DNA from: Lactobacillus huangpiensis
GTDB lineage: Bacteria > Bacillota > Bacilli > Lactobacillales > Lactobacillaceae
NCBI RefSeq assembly: GCF_019972815.1
Contig: NZ_BPPA01000003.1
Location: 1 to 64,000, forward strand
Direction: 5' to 3'
Length of the DNA: 64,000 nucleotides
Under the pieces are notes generated by a model. The model did no database searches. It was not told the origin of the DNA and worked only from the letters and a program-made list of their open reading frames with translations. The position numbers were made by a program, and so were the translations under genes. Shown piece after piece: positions 48,322 to 55,866 of this stretch (position 1 is the first letter of the stretch; each line of letters opens with the position of its first letter).

Positions 48322-48546
48322 CTACTTCTTACTCTCAAAAGTGGTTAATTTAAAATCGGCGTGCTCTTTTTCGTAAGTTAACGAATTGCCAGCCAATTCT
48401 TGGATGAGTTCAATATTATAGGGGGTATTTTCCTCAACCATTGTTCTTGCGGCCACCATGTTGTCGGCCTCAAGATAAAGAGTTTGGGTTGTTTCCCGTC
48501 TAGGATTGACAACCTTGTCTTTTTGATACAAAACTTTGTAGATCAT
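48322..48546 (-). CDS. rpoY: RNA polymerase epsilon subunit RpoY
   Basis: A 74-residue protein [40 protein letters not shown]…, the small accessory epsilon subunit of Firmicutes RNA polymerase (older name YkzG, DUF1447). Its location directly before rnjA is the usual one in Firmicutes. AAGGAGAA precedes the ATG, and the message has a predicted 5'-end hairpin. Confidence 0.94.
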   Translation of the reverse strand: MIYKVLYQKDKVVNPRRETTQTLYLEADNMVAARTMVEENTPYNIELIQELAGNSLTYEKEHADFKLTTFESKK

Positions 48547-48586
48547 ATTTGTATTCTCCTTATTCAGTTAATAAAACGTTCTAATT

Positions 48587-48628
48587 TTGGATAACATAAA
48601 GTATCCAATAGCTAGTAAAATTCTACCA
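48587..48628 (-). promoter_or_regulatory. rpoY–rnjA promoter and 5'-proximal hairpin
   Basis: On the minus strand TGGTAGAAT (48628-48620) is an extended -10. Transcription would begin near 48613. A hairpin with a 7-bp stem (TTGGATA at 48608-48602 with TATCCAA at 48593-48587) then starts about five bases from the 5' end. Such 5'-terminal stems block 5' exonucleolytic entry by RNase J1, so this may tune the message that encodes RNase J1. The start site is predicted, not measured. Confidence 0.5.
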
Positions 48629-48672
48629 TACATGCAAAAACAAGTATAGAATCAAGTTTTGACGGCTTTATT

Positions 48673-48701
48673 AAAAAACCGTCAAAGCAATAAAATGACG
48701 G
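48673..48701 (-). terminator. Terminator of def, with a competing third arm
   Basis: On the minus strand CCGTCA (48701-48696) pairs with TGACGG (48684-48679), followed by TTTTTT. A third arm CCGTCAA (48665-48659) can also pair with the middle arm, which would dissolve the terminator. Confidence 0.75.
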
Positions 48702-48722
48702 CTAAAAATTTTTTTAATTAAA

Positions 48723-49277
48723 TTAATAAATGACTATAGTATCTTCAGCTAATTTAAATGGATCATGCTTGTTGATACGGTCATAAAAAAGATGTCCCCG
48801 TAAATGTTCGATTTCATGGGATGCAACAATTGCTGGGTAGTCTTTTAAGCGAATAGTTTTTTCTTCTCCAGCTACAGTATAGTAATGAATTTTTAATTTA
48901 TCAGGACGAGGCACATAACCATCTATTACCTTGTCTACACTCAGGCATCCTTCACCTTCACTTAAGCAAGCTTGTCTCACGGATTCGGATAAAATTTCAG
49001 GATTGACAAAAGTTTCCTTAAAAACAATATCGCCCTTGTCATTTGGTACCAGTAAGGAGGCCATTTGAACGCTTTCACCGACCTGTGGGGCAGCTAGACC
49101 TACGCCAGCACGCAATTGATGTTTTTCTGCAATTTTTGGATCTTGCGAATTAACTAGATATTCCATCATTTCTTTAGCCAAATTTTGATAGTGTTCGCTT
49201 AACGGAAAAGTTAGTGGTTTAGCTACTTTGCGCAATACTGGGTTACCGTCACGGGTAATATCTTTCATTAAAATCAA
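48723..49277 (-). CDS. def: Peptide deformylase
   Basis: A 184-residue metalloenzyme that removes the formyl group from nascent proteins. All three motifs are present: [15 protein letters not shown] (EGEGCLSVD) and HEIEH. The long form with the SEHYQN insertion is typical of Gram-positive type 2 enzymes. It starts with TTG at 49277, preceded by GAAAGAGTGA; the ATG three codons later (49268) is possible. A terminator separates it from rpoY. Confidence 0.95.
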   Translation of the reverse strand: MILMKDITRDGNPVLRKVAKPLTFPLSEHYQNLAKEMMEYLVNSQDPKIAEKHQLRAGVGLAAPQVGESVQMASLLVPNDKGDIVFKETFVNPEILSESVRQACLSEGEGCLSVDKVIDGYVPRPDKLKIHYYTVAGEEKTIRLKDYPAIVASHEIEHLRGHLFYDRINKHDPFKLAEDTIVIY

Positions 49278-49389
49278 TTACATTCACTCTTTCATAAAAG
49301 TTTATAGTTATATTTGTAACATAAAATAAACTAATTTGTCTGCTTTTTATTCTATACTAAATTTTTAATTTGAAAAAGAGGGATAAACG

Positions 49390-49506
49390 TTGACCCTTAA
49401 ACAGTTAGGTGGTAAAATCAATGAGCGTAAATATACAGATATGAAACACTTCGATCAGCATGTTTTTGACGTGCCGCCGAAACTGTGACCACGTCACAGT
49501 TTTTTT
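49390..49506 (+). promoter_or_regulatory. typA promoter with leader terminator (possible attenuator)
   Basis: TTGACC (49390-49395), a 17-base gap and TAAAAT (49413-49418) form a strong promoter. About 55 bases further lies a 9-bp hairpin AACTGTGAC/GTCACAGTT (49481-49501) with a T-run, before the typA start at 49532. TGACGTG (49467-49473) can pair with CACGTCA (49490-49496), which uses half of the terminator. A tiny frame ATG…TGA of seven codons begins at 49421. This layout fits an attenuator, but the signal is unknown. Confidence 0.65.
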
Positions 49507-49531
49507 ATTGAGGAGTGGAGGAGGAATACTT

Positions 49532-51373
49532 TTGTCAGAAAAAAGAAGAAACGATATTAGAAATATAGCTATCATAGCGCACGTTGACCATGGTAAAACT
49601 ACTTTGGTTAACCAATTGTTGAAACAATCCGACACTCTCCCTGAACACATGGCTTTGGAAGATCGTGCAATGGATTCAAATGATATTGAACGTGAGCGTG
49701 GTATAACTATTTTATCTAAAAACACTGCGGTTAAATATGGTGATACTACTATTAATATTTTGGACACTCCGGGACATGCCGATTTCGGTGGCGAAGTTGA
49801 GAGAATCATGCATATGGTCGACGGTGCTTTATTATTGGTTGATGCTTATGAAGGCACTATGCCACAAACTCGTTTCGTACTTAAAAAGGCATTAGAAGCC
49901 GGAGTGAAGCCAATTGTAGTCATCAATAAAATTGATCGTCCTGGCGCACGTCCTAAAGAGGTTCTTGACGAAGTTCTCGAATTATTTATTGAATTAGGAG
50001 CAAACGATGAGCAGCTTGACTTCCCAGTTGTTTACGCTTCAGCTTTAAATGGTACTTCTTCTTATGATCCTGATCCGTCAAAACAGGAAGAAACTATGAA
50101 TCCTATTTTTGACACGATTATTAAATCTATTCCTGCACCAATTGATAATTCTGATGATCCTTTGCAATTTCAAATTACAATGCTTGACTGGGATGACTAT
50201 GTTGGCCGTATAGGTGTTGGTCGTATTTATCGTGGACGAGTTAAAGTTGGCGATAATATCACTGTTATGAAACGTGATGGTTCTACTCAGAACTTTAGAG
50301 TTACTAAACTGTTCGGTTTCTTTGGGTTGAAGCGCAATGAAATCACAGAAGCTAAAGCAGGCGATATTATTGCTATTAGCGGAATTAACGATATTTTTGT
50401 TGGTGAAACTATTGCTTCGGCTGAAAATCCAGAGGCTTTACCTCTTCTTAAGATTGATCCACCTACACTGCAAATGGATTTTGTCGCTAATGACTCACCA
50501 TTTTCCGGTCGTGAAGGTGACAAAGTAACACCAAAGAAATTGGAAGATCGTTTAATTAAGCAAACCCGGACTGATGTTTCACTACGTGTTGAACCTACTG
50601 ATCAGTTAAATGCTTGGACAGTTTCGGGTCGTGGTGAACTTCACCTTTCAATTTTGGTTGAAGAAATGCGTCGTGAAGGTTTTGAATTGCAATTATCAAG
50701 ACCAAAGGTTATTTACCGTGAAATTGATGGTAAAATGTGCGAACCATTTGAAGCTGTTCAAGTAGACACCCCTGATGAATACGTTGGTTCTGTCATTGAT
50801 TCACTTTCTCAGAGAAAAGGAGAGATGAAGAATATGGCATCCACAGGTAACAATCAAACTCGGCTTGACTTTTTAGTTCCTTCACGTGGGCTTATTGGTT
50901 ATAACAATGAATTTATGTCCCAAACTGGAGGATACGGCATTATGAACCATAGTTTTGATTCGTATAAACCTGTTGTTAAGAATTGGGAACCGGGTCGTCA
51001 AAATGGTGCTTTAGTTTCCATTAGTCAGGGCAAATCAACCACGTATTCTTTGCAAACAGTTGAGCAACGTGGTGAATTGTTTATTGGTGCAGGTGTTGAA
51101 GTTTATGAGGGAATGATTGTAGGCCAGTCATCGAGAGATCGTGATATTGCCGTTAACGTTATCAAAGGTAAAAACTTAACCAATACACGTGCTGCTGGGA
51201 AAGATCACGCTGCTGCAATTAGAACTCCTAAGACTTTGACCCTTGAAGAAGCCATTGAATTCTTAAATGATGATGAATATTGTGAAGTAACTCCTGATTC
51301 AATCAGATTAAGAAAGAAAATTTTAAATACTTCTGAGAGACAAAAAGCCGATAAAAGACGTAATAAGAAATAA
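49532..51373 (+). CDS. typA: Translational GTPase TypA/BipA
   Basis: A 613-residue ribosome-associated GTPase. G1 is [11 protein letters not shown]2 RERGITI, G3 DTPGHADFGGE and G4 NKIDRPGA; the EF-G-like domains and the C-terminal TypA-specific region (GRQNGALVSISQGKSTTYSLQTVEQRGELFIG) follow. TypA aids ribosome assembly and growth at low temperature or under stress. TTG at 49532 was chosen because GGAGGAGG lies just before; frames starting earlier run through the leader terminator. Confidence 0.95.
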   Translation: MSEKRRNDIRNIAIIAHVDHGKTTLVNQLLKQSDTLPEHMALEDRAMDSNDIERERGITILSKNTAVKYGDTTINILDTPGHADFGGEVERIMHMVDGALLLVDAYEGTMPQTRFVLKKALEAGVKPIVVINKIDRPGARPKEVLDEVLELFIELGANDEQLDFPVVYASALNGTSSYDPDPSKQEETMNPIFDTIIKSIPAPIDNSDDPLQFQITMLDWDDYVGRIGVGRIYRGRVKVGDNITVMKRDGSTQNFRVTKLFGFFGLKRNEITEAKAGDIIAISGINDIFVGETIASAENPEALPLLKIDPPTLQMDFVANDSPFSGREGDKVTPKKLEDRLIKQTRTDVSLRVEPTDQLNAWTVSGRGELHLSILVEEMRREGFELQLSRPKVIYREIDGKMCEPFEAVQVDTPDEYVGSVIDSLSQRKGEMKNMASTGNNQTRLDFLVPSRGLIGYNNEFMSQTGGYGIMNHSFDSYKPVVKNWEPGRQNGALVSISQGKSTTYSLQTVEQRGELFIGAGVEVYEGMIVGQSSRDRDIAVNVIKGKNLTNTRAAGKDHAAAIRTPKTLTLEEAIEFLNDDEYCEVTPDSIRLRKKILNTSERQKADKRRNKK

Positions 51374-51388
51374 ATAATTTTTTTAAGA

Positions 51389-51420
51389 AGGGCACTCACT
51401 GATGAAGTGGTGCTCTTTTT
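51389..51420 (+). terminator. Terminator after typA
   Basis: GGGCAC…CACT pairs with AGTG…GTGCTC with one bulge, followed by TTTTT. Two TATAAT boxes (51425-51430 and 51434-51439) just beyond may form the promoter of the next unit, though no good -35 is seen. Confidence 0.75.
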
Positions 51421-51474
51421 GTTTTATAATGCTTATAATAAAGGTTAATTTATTACAGAAGGAGAGGTAGGCTT

Positions 51475-52662
51475 GTGCGGCAAAAACTTCACCATTTAAA
51501 TTACAATATTTTTTTGCCCTATATCTTGTTAGTGGTCTTTGGAATAGTGATGGTCTATTCTGCTAGCTCAGATATCTTGCTTGTGAATGGGTTTAATCCG
51601 GCAGTTTACGGTATTCGCCAAGCCGTGTACGCTTTTTTTGCCGTTTTTATTTTTGGCGCTCTCTGTTTTTTTTTAAAACTCGATATTTTCAAAAGCCGTA
51701 AGTTTGTTGTTTGGTTTCTGGGGATCAGCATTTTATTACTTTTTTATCTTATTTGCTTGAAAATTTTCAAGGGCTCCGCTGCTGCCGTCAATGGTTCGGT
51801 GGGTTGGATTGATTTAAAAGTAATAAAGATACAGCCTCTGGAAATTGCCAAATTATCCCTAATAATTTATTTAGCTTATTTTTTAGATCGACATGATGGG
51901 TCTTTTAAAAAAGGGCAAATTATTCAAAACCTATCCAGACCAGCAATTTTAGCTGCCTTTATGATGTTTTTGGTAATTCTCGAACCTGATTTTGGTGGTA
52001 CTGCAGTTTTGGCAATGATTGTCATTGTTATGTTTTCGGTTTCTGGTGTGCCAGCGAAAAATGCAGTTTTATGTCTTATTGGAATTGCAGTAGGTGTATA
52101 CCTGCTCGTTTTCCTGATTATTAAATGGAATCCTGAATTTCTGCAAAATAAGTACCAGTACCGTCGTTTTCTTTCTTTCCTTCATCCGTTTGAATTGGAG
52201 CAAAAAGGCGGAGCACAACTGGTTAATTCATATTATGCTATTCATAATGGTGGCTTATTTGGTGTGGGTCTGGGCAATAGCATGCAAAAAAGAGGGTATC
52301 TGCCTGAACCTTATACAGACTTCATTTTAGCAGTAATTGCAGAAGAAATAGGGGTTATTGGTGCTCTAGTTGTGATAGGTCTAATTTTTTATTTAATATG
52401 GAGTATTATGGAAGTTGGTATTCATGCCAGTTCACAATTTAATGCCTTAGTATGCTTTGGAGTGGCTACAATTATTTTTACACAGACAGTTTTTAATGTG
52501 GGTGCAGTGCTTGGATTATTGCCTATAACAGGGGTCACGCTACCATTTATTTCTTACGGTGGATCATCTTTAATAATTTTGTCGGCAGCTATTGGCATCG
52601 TTTTGAATATTTCAGCAAATGAACGAATTAAAAATGAAGAAAGGTTTGCAAATGAGCATTGA
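51475..52662 (+). CDS. ftsW: SEDS-family peptidoglycan glycosyltransferase FtsW
   Basis: A 395-residue polytopic protein with about ten membrane segments and SEDS motifs (AVNGSVGWIDLKVIKIQPLEIAKL; NSYYAIHNGGLFGVGLGNSMQKRGYLPEPYTDFILAVIAEEIG; GVTLPFISYGGSSL). It polymerises lipid II with a class B PBP. The position before ylbG–rsmD–coaD is that of ftsW in Firmicutes rather than rodA, but sequence alone does not fully separate them. GTG start with GGAGAGG before it. Confidence 0.9.
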   Translation: MRQKLHHLNYNIFLPYILLVVFGIVMVYSASSDILLVNGFNPAVYGIRQAVYAFFAVFIFGALCFFLKLDIFKSRKFVVWFLGISILLLFYLICLKIFKGSAAAVNGSVGWIDLKVIKIQPLEIAKLSLIIYLAYFLDRHDGSFKKGQIIQNLSRPAILAAFMMFLVILEPDFGGTAVLAMIVIVMFSVSGVPAKNAVLCLIGIAVGVYLLVFLIIKWNPEFLQNKYQYRRFLSFLHPFELEQKGGAQLVNSYYAIHNGGLFGVGLGNSMQKRGYLPEPYTDFILAVIAEEIGVIGALVVIGLIFYLIWSIMEVGIHASSQFNALVCFGVATIIFTQTVFNVGAVLGLLPITGVTLPFISYGGSSLIILSAAIGIVLNISANERIKNEERFANEH

Positions 52663-52993
52663 ACAGGATTTAGCAAATAAAAATATTATTCAGAGACAGA
52701 GTCTTATTGTTTTTTTAAATTCAATTAGTGATCAGTACAAATTGAGACGATATGGCGATATTGTTTATTTTTCAAAGAAATTTGCCTACTGTATTATGTA
52801 TGTAAATAAAAAAGAAATTGAACAAGTTTGCCACGACTTGAATTCACTTGATTTTGTCGAAAAAGTAGAAAAATCAAATTGGAATCAAATTGATCTGTCC
52901 AGTGACCATATTGAGAATCAAATTAGAGATTTAGTCAAAAAAGCCGAAAAAACATTACAGGAACGTCAGGAAGATACAGAACAAATATTATGA
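52652..52993 (+). CDS. ylbG: YlbG family protein (DUF2129)
   Basis: A 113-residue soluble protein (RQSLIVFLNSISDQYKLRRYGDIVYFSKKFAYCIMYVN…) of the YlbG/DUF2129 family, function unknown. It overlaps the end of ftsW by 11 bases and the start of rsmD by 4 bases (ATGA). ATG at 52652 is preceded by GAAAGG. The order ylbG–rsmD–coaD–ylbL is conserved in Firmicutes. Confidence 0.88.
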   Translation: MSIEQDLANKNIIQRQSLIVFLNSISDQYKLRRYGDIVYFSKKFAYCIMYVNKKEIEQVCHDLNSLDFVEKVEKSNWNQIDLSSDHIENQIRDLVKKAEKTLQERQEDTEQIL

Positions 52994-53541
52994 GAATTAT
53001 TTCCGGAAAATACGCCAAACGCAATTTATTTACGTTGAAAAGCCAGAAAACAAGACCAACTAGTGATAAGGTTAAAGAATCGCTGTTTAATTCATTAGGT
53101 CAATTTTTTAATGGTGGAGAAGTTTTAGATTTATACGGGGGAAGTGGCGCACTGGCAATTGAGGCTGTTTCTCGGGGATGCTCTCACGCAGCAATAGTAG
53201 ACATTAATTATCAGGCTGTTAACATTATTCATAAAAACGTTGCTTTGACAAAAGAGCCTGAACTTTTTTCAATATATAAAATGTCTAGCAATGCAGCTTT
53301 AAGTAAATTTGCCGAAGAAAAACAAAAATTTGATCTTGTTTTCTTAGATCCACCTTATGCTAAACAAAGAATTACAGATGATATGGCAAAAATGGTTGAC
53401 CTAGAACTGTTAAACAGTGATGCAGTAGTGGTGGCTGAAACTGATGATCAAACAAATTTAGAAACAAGTAGTAGCTTTCAGCTAATTAAGGAAAAACATT
53501 TAGGTAAAACTATTGTTCGATTTTATCGAAAGGAATATTAA
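52990..53541 (+). CDS. rsmD: 16S rRNA m2G966 methyltransferase RsmD
   Basis: A 183-residue SAM-dependent methyltransferase acting on G966 of 16S rRNA. It begins MRIISGKYAKRNL, has the SAM motif VLDLYGGSGALAIEAVSRG and the catalytic motif IV VFLDPPYA, and a conserved TRPTSDKVKESLFNSL. It is coupled to ylbG upstream and shares TAATG with coaD. Confidence 0.94.
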   Translation: MRIISGKYAKRNLFTLKSQKTRPTSDKVKESLFNSLGQFFNGGEVLDLYGGSGALAIEAVSRGCSHAAIVDINYQAVNIIHKNVALTKEPELFSIYKMSSNAALSKFAEEKQKFDLVFLDPPYAKQRITDDMAKMVDLELLNSDAVVVAETDDQTNLETSSSFQLIKEKHLGKTIVRFYRKEY

Positions 53542-54035
53542 TGAGTGTCGCAATATTTCCAGGAAGTTTTGACCCTATTACTAAAGGGCACGTTGATATA
53601 ATCAATCAGGCTGCTGCGATATTTGATAAAGTTTATGTAGTGGTGATGGTCAATACGGCTAAAAAATATCTTTTCACAAATGAAGAAAGAGAAGACTTGA
53701 TTAATGATGCCGTTAAAGATCTGAAAAATGTTCAAGTATTGCTAAAGCCTAACCAGCTTACTATTAACGTTGCACATGATTTAGGAGCAAATACAATCGT
53801 GCGTGGAGTAAGAAATACTACAGATTTTTTATTTGAACAGCAGATTGCAGAAATGAATAAAAAAATGGCAAATGATATAAGTACCGTCTTGCTTTTTACT
53901 GAGCCAGAAAATAGTTTTGTTGCGTCCAGTATTATAAAAGAAATTGCACAATTTAATGGTGATTTTGCTAGCTTTTTGCCGACTAAAGCAGCACAGGCTT
54001 TAAAAGAAAAAATAGGTTATAACAAACATGAATAA
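53541..54035 (+). CDS. coaD: Pantetheine-phosphate adenylyltransferase CoaD
   Basis: A 164-residue nucleotidyltransferase of the coenzyme A pathway. The family motifs FPGSFDPITKGHVDII (nucleotide loop) and ENSFVASSIIKEIA (ATP-binding Ser/Lys region) are present. It is coupled to rsmD (TAATG) and overlaps the protease gene downstream by 8 bases. Confidence 0.96.
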   Translation: MSVAIFPGSFDPITKGHVDIINQAAAIFDKVYVVVMVNTAKKYLFTNEEREDLINDAVKDLKNVQVLLKPNQLTINVAHDLGANTIVRGVRNTTDFLFEQQIAEMNKKMANDISTVLLFTEPENSFVASSIIKEIAQFNGDFASFLPTKAAQALKEKIGYNKHE

Positions 54036-55074
54036 TGAAAAGAAACCACTCCAGAAGTTTTCAAAAGTTCGAAAATGGCTATTTATTATTTTGACATTTT
54101 TTCTGGTTTTTATTGGCTTAAACTGGCCAACCAATTATTATATTGAAATGCCAGGCAGTGCTGTTTCAATTGGCCAATTTGTAAAAAGCAAGGTTAAACC
54201 ACCAAGTAACTTTTATTTAGTGACTGTTAGTGAAACGAGTCAACCGGCAACAGTATGGGAATATCTTTTTAGTTTTACCCAAAAACATGCTAGTCGTATA
54301 CCAAAAACTGAATTGTTAGGTGGATCAAGCAGTAGTCAATACCAAGAATTACAAAATTGGTATATGCAAACTAGTCAACAAAATGCTATATATTATGCCG
54401 CCAAAAAGGCGGGACTAAAACCTAAACTCCACTATAAAGGTGTTTACGTTATGCAGGTACTAAAGGGTTCAAGCTTTAAAGGCAAATTGCAAATCGGAGA
54501 CACTGTCTTAGGTGCTGATGGTCATAAATTTCACTCAACAGAAGAAATGATCAGTTATTTTCAAAAAAAGCAGTTAGGTTCTAAAACTGTAATTAATGTT
54601 GTGCGAGAACAGAAAAAAATCAATTTTAAAGGAAAAATTGTCGAGGTCAAAGGTACAGGCAAACCTGGCATCGGAATACAGTTGGTGGAGCATGTACAGG
54701 TCGAAACTAAGCCAAAAGTTACAATTAATGCTGGTGCAATAGGAGGACCATCTGCCGGGTTAATGTTCACTTTAACAAGTTATGAAGTTTTTTCCGGCAA
54801 GCACTTAGCTGAAGGTCATAAAATTGCCGGAACTGGGACAATTAGTCCGTCAGGAAAAGTAGGTATGATTGGTGGTGTCGATAAAAAAGTTGTGGCTGCT
54901 GACAAAGCTGGAGCTGAGGTCTTTTTTGCACCTGTCGATACGGCTGGAATGAAAAAAAGTGCAAGTAATTATTTGGTTGCTAAAAAAACTGCCAAGCAGA
55001 TAGGAACAAAAATGAAAATTGTTCCTGTACGCACATTTGATGATGCACTCCATTATTTACAAGAAAAATATTAA
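54028..55074 (+). CDS. PDZ and Lon-type serine protease, YlbL/SepM family
   Basis: A 348-residue membrane-anchored protease: N-terminal membrane segment (about residues 16-36), PDZ domain (about residues 120-210, GVYVMQVLKGSSFKGKLQIGDTVLGADG) and a Lon-like catalytic domain with Ser242 in GGPSAG and probably Lys287 in GGVDKKVVAA. SepM of streptococci cuts a competence peptide, but no such peptide gene is seen here. The protein would act outside the membrane. Confidence 0.9.
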   Translation: MNNEKKPLQKFSKVRKWLFIILTFFLVFIGLNWPTNYYIEMPGSAVSIGQFVKSKVKPPSNFYLVTVSETSQPATVWEYLFSFTQKHASRIPKTELLGGSSSSQYQELQNWYMQTSQQNAIYYAAKKAGLKPKLHYKGVYVMQVLKGSSFKGKLQIGDTVLGADGHKFHSTEEMISYFQKKQLGSKTVINVVREQKKINFKGKIVEVKGTGKPGIGIQLVEHVQVETKPKVTINAGAIGGPSAGLMFTLTSYEVFSGKHLAEGHKIAGTGTISPSGKVGMIGGVDKKVVAADKAGAEVFFAPVDTAGMKKSASNYLVAKKTAKQIGTKMKIVPVRTFDDALHYLQEKY

Positions 55075-55140
55075 TAGATATTAATAAAAGTCCAAAAGTT
55101 TTTGGGCTTTTTTGCGTACTTAAAAATAGGAGTTGAGAAA

Positions 55141-55866
55141 ATGGATTGGGAAAAAATAAAAACTTTTATTGATGAGCACAAAAAGTATTTTTTCATTGGA
55201 TTGGCATGTCTAATGGCAGTTTTTTTAATTGAGCTTAAGAAGTCAGGATCCAACGAAAATTTAAGTGATTTCGATGATGAAAACACTGAGTTTTTGCAAA
55301 GTAAAAAAGACAACACTGACAACTTGACTGGTAAAACGAACTCAAATGAAATAAAAACAGAAGAAATTGCTGCAGATAAGCCTAAAAATGTCACGTGTGA
55401 CATTTCAGGTGCGGTTAATCATCAAGGAGTATACACACTAAAAAATGGAGCACGATTGAATGAGTTGATTGCCGCAGCAGGAGGTATTAAAGGCAATGCT
55501 CAGCTAAAAAGGGTTAACCGGGCTTTGATATTGAAAGATCAGGATAAGATTCATATTCCTTATAAAGGAGAAAAAATAAAGGCAGATCAAGTGGTAGAAT
55601 CGGTTTCATCTAATTCATCTGACTCGGTTTCTGGTGAATTTAATGGCAACAATAGTGGTCCAACGACTGCAGGCAATAAAGTAAACATCAATACCGCAAA
55701 TGCACAACAATTACAACAGCTTAATGGTATTGGAGAGAAAAAAGCACAGCAAATTATTGCTTATCGTCAAAAGAGTGGCCAATTTAAATCCATAGAAGAA
55801 CTGAAGCAGGTATCTGGAATCGGAGAAAAAACATTTGTGGCACTTAAAGACCAATTGGAAGTTTGA
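55141..55866 (+). CDS. comEA: Competence DNA-binding protein ComEA
   Basis: A 241-residue protein with an N-terminal membrane anchor (YFFIGLACLMAVFLIEL), a hydrophilic linker, an SLBB domain (VTCDISGAVNHQGVYTLKNGARLNELIAAAGG) and two C-terminal helix-hairpin-helix motifs (NINTANAQQLQQLNGIGEKKAQQIIAYRQ; SIEELKQVSGIGEKTFVALK). It binds incoming DNA at the cell surface. ATG at 55141 follows AGGAG. It overlaps comEC by 32 bases; comEB is absent. Confidence 0.93.
   Translation: MDWEKIKTFIDEHKKYFFIGLACLMAVFLIELKKSGSNENLSDFDDENTEFLQSKKDNTDNLTGKTNSNEIKTEEIAADKPKNVTCDISGAVNHQGVYTLKNGARLNELIAAAGGIKGNAQLKRVNRALILKDQDKIHIPYKGEKIKADQVVESVSSNSSDSVSGEFNGNNSGPTTAGNKVNINTANAQQLQQLNGIGEKKAQQIIAYRQKSGQFKSIEELKQVSGIGEKTFVALKDQLEV

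Noticed and set aside
49460-49531. Upstream ATG extension of typA
   Set aside because: The extra 24 residues are encoded by the terminator hairpin and have no conserved sequence; TTG at 49532 has the strong GGAGGAGG site.
49405-49809. Minus-strand open frame of 134 codons opposite the typA 5' end
   Set aside because: It runs through the typA leader terminator and the conserved G1-G3 region of typA in antisense, so it is a frame shadow.
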